Positions 19,326-28,584 of a stretch of 64,000 nucleotides of DNA are shown piece by piece (the stretch's first letter is position 1; every line of letters begins with the position of its first letter). The notes beneath the pieces were generated by a model, which was given only the letters and a program-made list of their open reading frames with translations, had not been told where the DNA came from and ran no database searches. This DNA is from Sphingomonadaceae bacterium. GTDB lineage: Bacteria; Pseudomonadota; Alphaproteobacteria; Sphingomonadales; Sphingomonadaceae. The position numbers and the translations under genes were made by a program. The stretch spans positions 1 to 64,000 of the forward strand of contig JAECRT010000014.1 of the NCBI GenBank assembly GCA_016000085.1. The letters run 5' to 3'.

Positions 19326-19885
19326 GCGACAGGCCAGACCCTTCCGGCGGCGACCCCCATTCCACCGCTACCGACAAGGCGATCGATGCTGTCCTTTCAC
19401 GCCAGCAGATCGCCGACCTGACGATGGCCTATTGCCGTGGCGTGGACCGCGCAGACGAAGCTTTGTTGAAAAGCATCTTCCATGACGACAGCGTCGTCGT
19501 GAGCGGCGCGTTCAACGGCAATGGCCAGCAATTCGCGACCGAAATCTGCGGTATTGTTAGAGCGGTGTTCGATCAGACCTTTCATTCGATCGCAAATCAA
19601 TGGATCGAAGTGACCGGCGATACCGCCGTTGGCGAAACCTATGTCATCGCCGTCTCGTCCATGACGGACCTGGAAATGGGCAAGTCGGAAATGCTGTCCG
19701 GTGGGCGCTATCTGGATCGCTTCAGTCGGCGCGAAGGCGTGTGGAAATTTGCCGCGCGCACTTTCGTCAGCGACTGGAGCCGCGTCGACAAAACCAGTTG
19801 CGACATGAATGGCGGTCCGGGCGCGTCGTCTGATTTACAGGGCAAGCAAGGCCCCGATGATCCCGTCTATGCCATGTGGAACTAG
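19322..19885 (+). CDS. SnoaL-like / nuclear transport factor 2 family protein
   Basis: QQIADLTMAYCRGVDRADEALLKSIFHDDSVVVSG...GGRYLDRFSRREGVWKFAARTFVSDW; GTG start overlaps SDR stop. Confidence 0.85.
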   Translation: MSDRPDPSGGDPHSTATDKAIDAVLSRQQIADLTMAYCRGVDRADEALLKSIFHDDSVVVSGAFNGNGQQFATEICGIVRAVFDQTFHSIANQWIEVTGDTAVGETYVIAVSSMTDLEMGKSEMLSGGRYLDRFSRREGVWKFAARTFVSDWSRVDKTSCDMNGGPGASSDLQGKQGPDDPVYAMWN

Positions 19886-19894
19886 GATGCAGAA

Positions 19895-20449
19895 ATGACA
19901 GGAAGTGAACCGATGAACCTGGAAGCCGAAATCCGTGATCTGGCCGCCCGTCGTGACATTCACAAGGCGATCTTCGCTTACATGCGTGGTCAGGATCGAC
20001 TGGACCATGACTTGCAGATGACCGCCTTTCATACCGATTCCGACGTCGATTGCGGCCTGCTGCGCGGGGGACCAAAGGCCTATACTGACTTTGCCCAGGC
20101 TTTCCTTGCCGGGATGGGCGGCAGCCAGCATCTGGTCGGCCAGATCGACCTGGAGGTTGATGCAGAGGCAGGCACCGGCAGCGGCGAGGTCTATTTTTTC
20201 GCCTGGCACCGTCAGTTCGAGGATGGCGAGGAATTCGACCTGTTCATGGCTGGCCGGTATATCGACGAATATACGTATAAGGACGGGAAATGGGCGATCC
20301 AGCGCCGTCGCGAACTGATCGACTGGGCGCGCAAGGATGCGCCGAGCGACGCCTTCATGGCGGGTATGCCGCTCATTCATCTGCCGGGCCGCAACGGCGC
20401 GGATTTCAGCCAGACGCTCGACTGGGCGTCGGGCACATCGGGACGCTGA
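19895..20449 (+). CDS. SnoaL-like / nuclear transport factor 2 family protein
   Basis: LAARRDIHKAIFAYMRGQDRLDHDLQMTAFHTDSDVDCG...MAGRYIDEYTYKDGKWAIQRRRELIDW. Confidence 0.82.
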   Translation: MTGSEPMNLEAEIRDLAARRDIHKAIFAYMRGQDRLDHDLQMTAFHTDSDVDCGLLRGGPKAYTDFAQAFLAGMGGSQHLVGQIDLEVDAEAGTGSGEVYFFAWHRQFEDGEEFDLFMAGRYIDEYTYKDGKWAIQRRRELIDWARKDAPSDAFMAGMPLIHLPGRNGADFSQTLDWASGTSGR

Positions 20450-20454
20450 CAGAC

Positions 20455-21465
20455 ATGCCCATCAACCGCCGTTTCCTCCTCACCGCACGCCCCGACGGCA
20501 TGATCAGACCGGACGATTTCACGCTCGTCGACGAACCCGTCCCCGCCATCGGTCCCGACCAGATACTCGTCCGCAATCATTATGCCTCGCTCGACCCGGC
20601 CATTCGCGGCTGGCTGGACGACGTGCCCAGCTACCTGCCGCCCGTCGCGCTGGGTGATGCGGTGCGTGCCACTACGGTCGGCGTGGTCGAAGCCAGCAAT
20701 CTGGAGGGCTTTGCGCCTGGCGACTGGGTCATGGGCCTCAACAAGATCGAGCATTATTCGGTCGCGCAAAAGGGTGGTTTCACCAGCCCGATCGACGCCA
20801 CCCTCGTCCCGTCCGTCACCAACTATCTGTCCGTGATGGGCGCCGTTGGTCTGACCGCCTATTTCGGGGTGAACGACATATTGAAGCCCCAATCCGGCGA
20901 AACCTTCCTGATCAGCGGCGCGGCAGGCGCGGTCGGATCACTGGCGGGGCAATTGGGCAGGCTGGCCGGTGCGCGGGTCGTCGGCATTGCTGGAGGACCG
21001 GAAAAATGCCGCCGTCTGATCGAGGATTATGGTTTTGACGCGGCGGTCGATTATCGCGGCAAAGATGCCGAGGCGCTCGCCGCCGCGATCGGCAAAGCCT
21101 GCCCGGACGGTATCGATCTGGTGTTCGAGAATGTCGGCGGTATCGGCCTCGACGCGACGCTGGATCATATCAATGCCCATGCCCGGATCGGCCTGTGCGG
21201 CCTGATCTCCGAATATAATGGCGCGCCCTATGGCACGCGCAACCTGTGGAAGCTGATCGCACGCATGGCCACCATCCGCGGCTTCCTGATCAGCGAATTT
21301 CTCGACCGCTTCAACGAGGGCGGCATGGCGATGGCCAAGCTGGTCGGCGAAGGCAAGCTGCGCTTCGACGAGCATATCGACGAGGGGATCGACAATGCCT
21401 TCCCGGCCTTCCTTCGCCTGTTCGAGGGCAGCAATCAGGGCAAGATGATATTGAAACTGGTGTAA
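20455..21465 (+). CDS. MDR-type NADP-dependent oxidoreductase (prostaglandin reductase/CurA-like)
   Basis: MPINRRFLLTARPDGMIRPDDFTLVDEPVPAIGPDQILVRNHYASLDPAIRGWLDD...SGAAGAVGSLAGQLGRLAGARVVGIAGGPEKC. Confidence 0.92.
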   Translation: MPINRRFLLTARPDGMIRPDDFTLVDEPVPAIGPDQILVRNHYASLDPAIRGWLDDVPSYLPPVALGDAVRATTVGVVEASNLEGFAPGDWVMGLNKIEHYSVAQKGGFTSPIDATLVPSVTNYLSVMGAVGLTAYFGVNDILKPQSGETFLISGAAGAVGSLAGQLGRLAGARVVGIAGGPEKCRRLIEDYGFDAAVDYRGKDAEALAAAIGKACPDGIDLVFENVGGIGLDATLDHINAHARIGLCGLISEYNGAPYGTRNLWKLIARMATIRGFLISEFLDRFNEGGMAMAKLVGEGKLRFDEHIDEGIDNAFPAFLRLFEGSNQGKMILKLV

Positions 21466-21468
21466 TCG

Positions 21469-22458
21469 CTACAATCGTAGTACTTGCTTCCCCCGGTTCG
21501 CGCCCGTGAACAGACGCGCCAGCGCCGCCGGGGCATTTTCCAGACCTTCCACCACGTCCATCTGCCATTTGATCCGGCCTGCCAATGCCAGCGCAGCGAG
21601 CCGTGCGCGTATCGCAGGCCATTCAGCTTCATGGTCCAGCACGATGAACCCGCCCATCGTTGCGCGGCGCAGGATCAGGTTGAAATAATTGGCAGGTCCG
21701 GCGATCTTGCCCCCTTGCTCATAGCGGCTGATACCCCCGCACAGCACGACCCGCGCACCGATCGCCAGCCGCGCCAGCATCGCGTCCAGCACATCGCCCC
21801 CGACATTGTCATAGATGACATCGATGCCCTTGGGCGCCAGCGCCTTCAACTGCCCGGATATATCGCCCGCCTTATAGTCGATCGCCGCATCGAACCCGGC
21901 TTCTTCGACCAGCCAGGCGCATTTTTCCGCGCCACCGGCAATGCCGATCACCTGGCATCCTGCGATCTTCGCCAACTGCCCCGCCACCGATCCGGTAGCC
22001 CCCGCCGCACCCGACACCACGACCGTATCGCCCGCCACCGGACGCCCGATCCGATGCAGGCCGACCCAGGCGGTCAGCCCCGGTATGCCCAGCAACCCCA
22101 GCATGGCCTCCGGCGGCAAATCGGCATGGCACAGGTCAAAGCCCGCCCCGTCGCTCACCAGCGCCTCGGTCCAGCCGGTCATGCCGGTGACCATCGCACC
22201 AACCGGAAACTTGCCGCCCTCACTCGCGATCACCTCCGCCACGCCCATGCCGCGCATGACGTCGCCCATCTCGATCGGCGCGACATAGCCGCCGAAATTC
22301 TCCATCCATCCCTTCTGCGCCGGTTCAAAACCCAGCCATCGTGTCGCCAGCAGCATCTGGCCGGGACCGGGCGCTGGCATTGGCACATCGACCATCGCGA
22401 AATCGGTGGCCGCAACCGGCCGACCGATCGGGCGATCGGCAAGGACAAGCTGGCGCAT
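21469..22458 (-). CDS. MDR-type NADP-dependent oxidoreductase
   Basis: MRQLVLADRPIGRPVAATDFAMVDVPMPAPGPGQMLL...VSGAAGATGSVAGQLAKIAGCQVIGIAGGAEKC; ATGA overlap with ACAD. Confidence 0.92.
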   Translation of the reverse strand: MRQLVLADRPIGRPVAATDFAMVDVPMPAPGPGQMLLATRWLGFEPAQKGWMENFGGYVAPIEMGDVMRGMGVAEVIASEGGKFPVGAMVTGMTGWTEALVSDGAGFDLCHADLPPEAMLGLLGIPGLTAWVGLHRIGRPVAGDTVVVSGAAGATGSVAGQLAKIAGCQVIGIAGGAEKCAWLVEEAGFDAAIDYKAGDISGQLKALAPKGIDVIYDNVGGDVLDAMLARLAIGARVVLCGGISRYEQGGKIAGPANYFNLILRRATMGGFIVLDHEAEWPAIRARLAALALAGRIKWQMDVVEGLENAPAALARLFTGANRGKQVLRL

Positions 22459-23648
22459 CAGTGCCCCGCGTTGGCGCGTTTGATCTTCTTGGCGAGGCTC
22501 CATTTATGCACCTCAGTCGGGCCGTCATAGATACGGAAGGCGCGAATTTCGCGGAACACCTGCTCGACCATCGTATCCTGCGTGACGCCGGTGCCACCCA
22601 TCACCTGAATGCAGCGGTCAGCGACCCGGAACAGCGCTTCGGACACGGCAACCTTCGCCATGGAACTCTCCGTCGTGCCAAGCTGGCCGCTGTCCAGCAC
22701 ATCGGCGCACCAGTCGATGATGAGTTCGCATTGCTTTAGGTCGATCAGATTGTCCGCCAGCGGGAACCCCACGCCTTCATGGTCGATCAGCGGCTTGCCG
22801 AATGCCTTGCGCTTGCACGCATAGGCCGACGCAATTTCCTGCGCGCGAATGCACGCGCCCAACCAGCGCATGCAATGGGTCAGCCGCGCGGGGCTCAGGC
22901 GGATTTGCGCATAGTCGAATCCCTGGTGCAATTCCCCCAGCACCTGATCGGCGGACACACGCAGATTGTCGATCGCGATCACCGAATGCCCGCCGGGCAT
23001 CGATCCGTCCAGCGTGTCCATCACCCGCTCGATACGGATCGCCGGATCGGGCAGGTCGACCAGAAACATCGTCGCCGCCATCTTCTCCGCCGTGCCGCTA
23101 TTGGCCATGATGATGCCGACCTTGGCGCCCTTGGCCCCGGTGATGAACGCCTTGCGGCCGTTGATGACCCAATGGTCGCCATCCTGCACGGCGGTCGTCT
23201 TCATCATCGACGGGTCGGCGCCTGCGCCGTCATCCTCCGCCGGTTCGGTCATGAAGAAGGCGGAGCGCGCCTCGCCCCGGTGCATGGGGCTAAGAAAATG
23301 ATCCTTCTGCGCCTGCGTGCCGACCTTGCCGATCAGGTACATATTCCCCTCGTCCGGCGCGGCAGTGTTAAGCGCCGTGGGGCCAAGGATGGACAGTCCC
23401 GATTTCTTGAGCACGAGCGCGGTTTCGCGATGGGTCAAATGCCCGCCTTCGGGCAGGACATGCGGCGTCATCAGCCCGGCCGCGCGTGCCTTTTCGCGCA
23501 TCTCCGCGACCAGTTCCTCCGTAGGGCCATGCGCGTCCTGACGCGGGTCTTTCTCATAGGGGATGATCGTTTCCCGCACGAAGGCCTCGACCCGCGCGGC
23601 AAGATCGGCCGCGCGCTGTGTCGGCGCGGGATGGGGAGCGGTAATCAT
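22458..23648 (-). CDS. Acyl-CoA dehydrogenase (ACAD10/11-like)
   Basis: MITAPHPAPTQRAADLAARVEAFVRETIIPYEKD...FFMTEPAEDDGAGADPSMMKTTAVQDGDHWVINGRKAFITGA...VMGGTGVTQDTMVEQVFREIRAFRIYDGPTEVHKWSLAKKI. Confidence 0.92.
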   Translation of the reverse strand: MITAPHPAPTQRAADLAARVEAFVRETIIPYEKDPRQDAHGPTEELVAEMREKARAAGLMTPHVLPEGGHLTHRETALVLKKSGLSILGPTALNTAAPDEGNMYLIGKVGTQAQKDHFLSPMHRGEARSAFFMTEPAEDDGAGADPSMMKTTAVQDGDHWVINGRKAFITGAKGAKVGIIMANSGTAEKMAATMFLVDLPDPAIRIERVMDTLDGSMPGGHSVIAIDNLRVSADQVLGELHQGFDYAQIRLSPARLTHCMRWLGACIRAQEIASAYACKRKAFGKPLIDHEGVGFPLADNLIDLKQCELIIDWCADVLDSGQLGTTESSMAKVAVSEALFRVADRCIQVMGGTGVTQDTMVEQVFREIRAFRIYDGPTEVHKWSLAKKIKRANAGH

Positions 23649-23655
23649 GGAAATA

Positions 23656-24729
23656 TCAGTCCTTTCGTTCCGCCATGGCGCGGGCGAGGCCGGCCAGTTC
23701 GGGCAATGTATCGACCAGGCTGGCTGCCTCTGGTGAAGAGGCCGTGCCGCGCGCCATCCGCCCCTTGATGCCGTGGATGATCGCGGCAAAGCGGAACATG
23801 TTGAAGACGAGGTAGAAGGACAGATTGTCGATCCCCGCCCTGCCCGTTCGCGCGCAATAGGCGGCCACATAGGCATCCTGCGCAGGGATGTTCAGCGCGG
23901 CCAGGTCCGCGCCCTTGAACCCGCCGATGATATGCGGCGGCAGATGGTACATCATCAGATGATAGGTGAAATCGGCGAGCGGATGACCCAGCGTCGATAG
24001 CTCCCAGTCGAGTACGGCCAGTATCTTCGGCTCGGTCGCATGCCAGATCATGTTGTCGGCGCGGAAATCGCCATGCACGATCCCGCTGTCGTCGCCTGCC
24101 GGGATATGCGCGGGCAGCCACTCGACCAGCCAGTCCATATCGTCCAGCCGACCGGCCTCGACATCCTCGCCATATTGGCGCGACCAGCGCCCCACCTGCC
24201 GCTCGAAATAATTGCCCGCCCGCCCATAGTCGCCAAGGCCGATCGCGTCCGCATCGAACCCGTGCAACCGGGCGATGGCGGCATTCATCGCGTCAAAATA
24301 GGCCGGGCGCTCGTCGGCGCTCAGGCCCGGCAAGGTCGAATCCCAGAAGATGCGTCCTTCGACCATCTCCATCAGGTAGAACGCCGTGCCAACGATCTCC
24401 TCATCCTCGCACAGCGCATAGGCATGGGCGACGGGAAAGCCCGCCGCGCCCAGCGCACTGATGACACGATATTCCCGCTCGATCGCGTGCGCGCCCTTCA
24501 ACAGCTTGCCGGGCGGCTTGCGGCGCATCACATATTTGGCGCCCGGCGTAATCAGCTTGTAGGTCGGATTGGACTGGCCACCCTTGAACTGTTCGACCGT
24601 GGGCGGGCCAGCAAAGCCCGCCACATGGCTTTCCATCCACTGGGTCAGCCGCTCGACATCGAAGCCATGCCCCTGCCGGATCGCGCCCGACCCGGCGAAG
24701 CGCTGCTGCGCGGTCCCGGTCATCGTCAT
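23656..24729 (-). CDS. Phosphotransferase family protein (aminoglycoside phosphotransferase fold)
   Basis: FKGGQSNPTYKLITPGAKYVMRRKPPGKLLKGAHAIEREYRVISAL...IVHGDFRADNMIWHATEPKILAVLDWELSTLGHPLADF. Confidence 0.93.
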   Translation of the reverse strand: MTMTGTAQQRFAGSGAIRQGHGFDVERLTQWMESHVAGFAGPPTVEQFKGGQSNPTYKLITPGAKYVMRRKPPGKLLKGAHAIEREYRVISALGAAGFPVAHAYALCEDEEIVGTAFYLMEMVEGRIFWDSTLPGLSADERPAYFDAMNAAIARLHGFDADAIGLGDYGRAGNYFERQVGRWSRQYGEDVEAGRLDDMDWLVEWLPAHIPAGDDSGIVHGDFRADNMIWHATEPKILAVLDWELSTLGHPLADFTYHLMMYHLPPHIIGGFKGADLAALNIPAQDAYVAAYCARTGRAGIDNLSFYLVFNMFRFAAIIHGIKGRMARGTASSPEAASLVDTLPELAGLARAMAERKD

Positions 24730-26153
24730 TCCGCGTCGATGAATTTCATCAACGTATTCTGGAACTGGCGGATCTGGATTTCCTGATAATTGGCCAGTTG
24801 CACTTCACCATTGGCAGAGCTTTTCAGCCCCTGCTGCACGAAGGGCAAATTCTCCATATCCTGCTCGAACACGTCGCCCAATATGCCGATCTCGGCCGCT
24901 TCGCTCCATTTCTGGTCGTCGGTCAGGAAGTGCATGGGCGGACATTTGGGCGGCGTTTCACCCGGCGGCGTGCGCGTAAGGATGCGAACCTCCATCAGGC
25001 AATGGTCGACATCGTGCCACGGACGCCAGCGATAGACGATGTTCGGCTGAAACCCGGCCCACGGACTGTAGTTGGGGAAGATATTATAGAGCAGCGCGTC
25101 CATCATCTCACTGTCCGACGCGAAGCTGATGTCCTGCCCGAACATCTTGCTGGTCGTTTCGCGCAGGCTTTCGCCCAACGCGGCGCGCGCCGTCATCCCC
25201 TCCGGCACCTTGACGTTGTAGCCACCCTCGGGCTGCTCGTCATAATTGTCGGACGAGCGGCCATTATATTTGACGAATTCGTCGACGATCCATTGCTGCG
25301 CCTTCCCTTCCGGGTCGATATGCGGAGACATGGTGCCAAAAGGCGTGACCGTCAGGTTCGTATAATCGCCATAGATATTATACATCGAATTGGCGTCGCC
25401 GGTGAACGGCAGCAATTGCGGGTGCGTAACAACCGTGTGCCAGCTTTCCATGAAAGCCTCCATCACCACCTTCCAATTGGCCGGAACTACCTTGCCAACC
25501 CAGATGACGGTCGTGCATTCCTCATGCTTCCAGCGCTGGAAATGTTCGGGGATCGGCGCCAGATATTCCTCAAGACTTGGCCCTTCGGCGGCCTCGCGAA
25601 TGAAGATATAGCCGCCCCATTGGCCGACCGACACTTCCGGCAGCGCCATTTTCTCGTCCGACAGATGCGAAAAATCCCAGCGGCATGGAATCTGTTTCAT
25701 CGACCCGTCCATGTTCCAGGTAAAGCCGTGGAATGGACATTGCAGCTCGCCCGCCCAGCCGCTTTCCAGCTTCAGCTTGCGGCCGCGATGCAGGCAGACA
25801 TTGTAGAAGGCGCGGACAGACATATCCTCCTGCCGTACGATGATGAAGGACTTGCCGACATTTTCGTACACCGCATAATCGCCAGGTTCGGACAACTCCT
25901 CCTCGCGCACGGCGAACTGCCACACCTTGGGCCACATTTTCTGCTTTTCCAGCTCGAAAAAGGCCGGATCGGTGTAGCGCGACGCGGGAATCGGGTCAGA
26001 TCCCAGATTTTCATACACATCCTGATACAGGAACTCAGGCACCTCGTTGGTGTCCTCCAGCGCCAGGTCGCGATAGGACGTGCCGGGGCAGCGGGGCAGT
26101 GGTTCTCCCTTGATCTGCGGCGGGGCTTTGATCTGGGGATCGGCGTCAGCCAT
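24726..26153 (-). CDS. Rieske 2Fe-2S oxygenase alpha subunit
   Basis: Rieske motif CLH-x16-CPFH; NWKVVMEAFMESWHTVVTHP mononuclear iron region; ATGA overlap with phosphotransferase. Confidence 0.93.
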   Translation of the reverse strand: MADADPQIKAPPQIKGEPLPRCPGTSYRDLALEDTNEVPEFLYQDVYENLGSDPIPASRYTDPAFFELEKQKMWPKVWQFAVREEELSEPGDYAVYENVGKSFIIVRQEDMSVRAFYNVCLHRGRKLKLESGWAGELQCPFHGFTWNMDGSMKQIPCRWDFSHLSDEKMALPEVSVGQWGGYIFIREAAEGPSLEEYLAPIPEHFQRWKHEECTTVIWVGKVVPANWKVVMEAFMESWHTVVTHPQLLPFTGDANSMYNIYGDYTNLTVTPFGTMSPHIDPEGKAQQWIVDEFVKYNGRSSDNYDEQPEGGYNVKVPEGMTARAALGESLRETTSKMFGQDISFASDSEMMDALLYNIFPNYSPWAGFQPNIVYRWRPWHDVDHCLMEVRILTRTPPGETPPKCPPMHFLTDDQKWSEAAEIGILGDVFEQDMENLPFVQQGLKSSANGEVQLANYQEIQIRQFQNTLMKFIDAE

Positions 26154-26343
26154 AGTCTCGAATCTCCTCTTCCTTGACCCAACCTATCGAATCTTCTGCC
26201 AATCATGACCTATGGATTGCATCAGGCGATCAAAAGGCAGGCCAAGGGCAAGATGGCCGGACCTAGCGGTAGTGACAGGGAAGCGCGAACCGCCTGCCCC
26301 CTTATCATTCCGCGGCCGGCCACGACCGGCATGAGGGAGAGAC

Positions 26344-27357
26344 ATGACCGGCATCAATCGCAAAATCACGCTGGCGCGGCGTCCAACCGGGCTTCCCCAA
26401 GCGGATGACTTCCACTTGCAGGAAGCCCCGCTACCGCCTGTGGCTGATGGCGCCATGCTCGTCCGCAATCGGGTGTTCGCGATCGATGCGGCCATCCGGG
26501 GGTTTCTGGACGACCGGCCCAGCTATCTTCCGCCGCTGGCGATCGGCGACCCCATTCGCGGCATGGCGCTGGGCGAAGTGGTGGACAGTCGCCTGCCCGG
26601 CTTTGCAGTCGGCGATACTATCCGTGCGCTCGCGGCATGGGAAGAATATAGCGTGCTGGGCGCCGACGCGCTGGGCCTGGAAAAATGCGACTGCCCCGAT
26701 CGGGATGCCCTGTCGCTCTACATGGGCACGCTCGGCCCCTCTGGCCTGACCGCCTATGTCGGCCTGTTCGCCATCGGCCGTATCAAGCCGGGTGATACCG
26801 TCGCGATCAGCGCGGCGGCGGGTGCGGTCGGCAATGTCGCTGGCCAGATCGCGCGCCTGGCCGGTTGCCGCACCATTGGCGTCACCAGTTCACCCGACAA
26901 GGTCGCGCTATGCCGCGACCTGGGTTTTGACGCGGTGATCGACTATAAAGCGCCCGGCACGCTGGACGAAAAGATTGCCGCCGCCGCCCCGCAGGGGATC
27001 GACGTTTATTTCGACAATGTCGGCGGCGAGATACTCGACGCGATACTGCCTCATCTGGCCGATCACGGCCGGGTCGTCATTTGCGGGATGATCGCCAACT
27101 ATAATCATGCCGACGAACAATATCCGATCCGCAACCTGTGGCAGTTGCTGGTGAAGCGCGCGACGATGCAGGGTTTCCTCACCTATGAACATCCAGAGTT
27201 TCTGGGCGAGGCGCAGTCGCGTATCAGTAACTGGGTAAAATCGGGCGACTTGCGCCCCTTGGAAAATATCACGCACGGGCTGGAAGCCGCACCGGACGCG
27301 CTCATTCGTTTGATGAGCGGCAAGACTACCGGCAAGACCATCGTCTGCCTGCCCTGA
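26344..27357 (+). CDS. MDR-type NADP-dependent oxidoreductase
   Basis: MTGINRKITLARRPTGLPQADDFHLQEAPLPPVADGAMLVRNRVFAIDAAIRGFLDD...ISAAAGAVGNVAGQIARLAGCRTIGVTSSPDK. Confidence 0.92.
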   Translation: MTGINRKITLARRPTGLPQADDFHLQEAPLPPVADGAMLVRNRVFAIDAAIRGFLDDRPSYLPPLAIGDPIRGMALGEVVDSRLPGFAVGDTIRALAAWEEYSVLGADALGLEKCDCPDRDALSLYMGTLGPSGLTAYVGLFAIGRIKPGDTVAISAAAGAVGNVAGQIARLAGCRTIGVTSSPDKVALCRDLGFDAVIDYKAPGTLDEKIAAAAPQGIDVYFDNVGGEILDAILPHLADHGRVVICGMIANYNHADEQYPIRNLWQLLVKRATMQGFLTYEHPEFLGEAQSRISNWVKSGDLRPLENITHGLEAAPDALIRLMSGKTTGKTIVCLP

Positions 27358-27371
27358 GGAGAGAGAAGCAC

Positions 27372-28550
27372 ATGGGCTATCATGATATAATCGGCGACGA
27401 AGCGGCCAGAATGCTGGACTTCGTTGAAAATGGCACCACCGACTGCGCCGAAGACACGATGCAGGTGCCCTCCACCGCCTATACCGACACCGGCTGGTTC
27501 GACCGGGAAATGTCGGAAATCTTCCTGAAATTGCCCTTGCTGGCCGCACTGACCGCCGAAATGCCCAACCCCGGCGACTATAAGGCGATGGATCTGATGG
27601 GCAAACCCATCCTGATTACCCGTCGCAATGACGGGTCGGTCACGGCGATGTACAATGTCTGCTCGCATCGCGGCATGATCCTGAAACCCGAAGGCCATGG
27701 TAATGCGAAGCGTTTTTCCTGCCCCTATCATGCCTGGACCTTCGCCAATGACGGCAAGCTGATCGGCGTCGCCGAACCCCAGAAGTTCGGCGCGATCTGC
27801 AAGGAAGACCATAACCTGACCACCCTGCCCTGCGCAGAGGCGGGCGGCATCATCTGGGTCAGCCTGGACCCCAATGCCGACATGGACATCGGCAAGCATC
27901 TGGGCGGCATGCTCGATGACCTTAACGCCTATGAGCTGGACAAATGGCATTTCTGCGGATCGCGGCGCATTTACGGCGCCAATTGGAAGATCGCCTATGA
28001 CGGCTATCTGGAGGGCTATCATTTCGCGGCGGCTCATCCCGAAACCATTCATCCGCGCACCTTCAGCAACATCATGAGCTTTACCGCCTATGGCCCGCAT
28101 TTGCGCGTGGGCTATCCGCAGGTGCGCATCAAGGAAGCGCTGGGCGCATTGCCGCGCGAGACATGGGGCAGCCATGAGAATGAAGGCTATGACTTTGTTC
28201 GCACCATCTTCCCCAATGTCAGCGTCTTTTTCGCTCCCGAAATCACGCAGGTCGCGCAACTGATCCCCGGCCCGACGCCGGACAAGAATATGACCAACCT
28301 GCTGTTCATCCGTCGCCAGGGGCCAAAGGACGATGCCGACGCCGCCGCCATCGAAGGCATGATGGACTGGCTGCGCGACGTCGTCGATGTGGAGGATTAT
28401 GGCGTCGGCCTGCAAGTGCAGAAGGGTATGGAATCGGGCGCCCGCCCGAACATCACCTTCGGTCGCAACGAGCGCGGGAACCAGTATTTCCACCGCTATA
28501 TCGACTATTATCTGAACGACGACCCGGACAAGACGCCCCCGGTCCTGTGA
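27372..28550 (+). CDS. Rieske 2Fe-2S oxygenase alpha subunit
   Basis: NVCSHRGMILKPEGHGNAKRFSCPYHAWTF; NWKIAYDGYLEGYHFAAAHP. Confidence 0.93.
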   Translation: MGYHDIIGDEAARMLDFVENGTTDCAEDTMQVPSTAYTDTGWFDREMSEIFLKLPLLAALTAEMPNPGDYKAMDLMGKPILITRRNDGSVTAMYNVCSHRGMILKPEGHGNAKRFSCPYHAWTFANDGKLIGVAEPQKFGAICKEDHNLTTLPCAEAGGIIWVSLDPNADMDIGKHLGGMLDDLNAYELDKWHFCGSRRIYGANWKIAYDGYLEGYHFAAAHPETIHPRTFSNIMSFTAYGPHLRVGYPQVRIKEALGALPRETWGSHENEGYDFVRTIFPNVSVFFAPEITQVAQLIPGPTPDKNMTNLLFIRRQGPKDDADAAAIEGMMDWLRDVVDVEDYGVGLQVQKGMESGARPNITFGRNERGNQYFHRYIDYYLNDDPDKTPPVL

Positions 28551-28556
28551 TAATGA

Positions 28557-28580
28557 TGGCTCCTGCGAAAGCAGGAGCCA
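28557..28580. terminator. Hairpin between convergent genes (possible bidirectional terminator)
   Basis: tggctcctgc-gaaa-gcaggagcca perfect 10-bp stem; no strong T tract. Confidence 0.5.
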
Positions 28581-28584
28581 ACTG

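Noticed and set aside
24798-26177. 459-aa plus-strand ORF
   Set aside because: Antisense of a Rieske alpha gene with intact motifs.
27183-28493. 436-aa minus-strand ORF
   Set aside because: Antisense of the Rieske gene 27372..28550.
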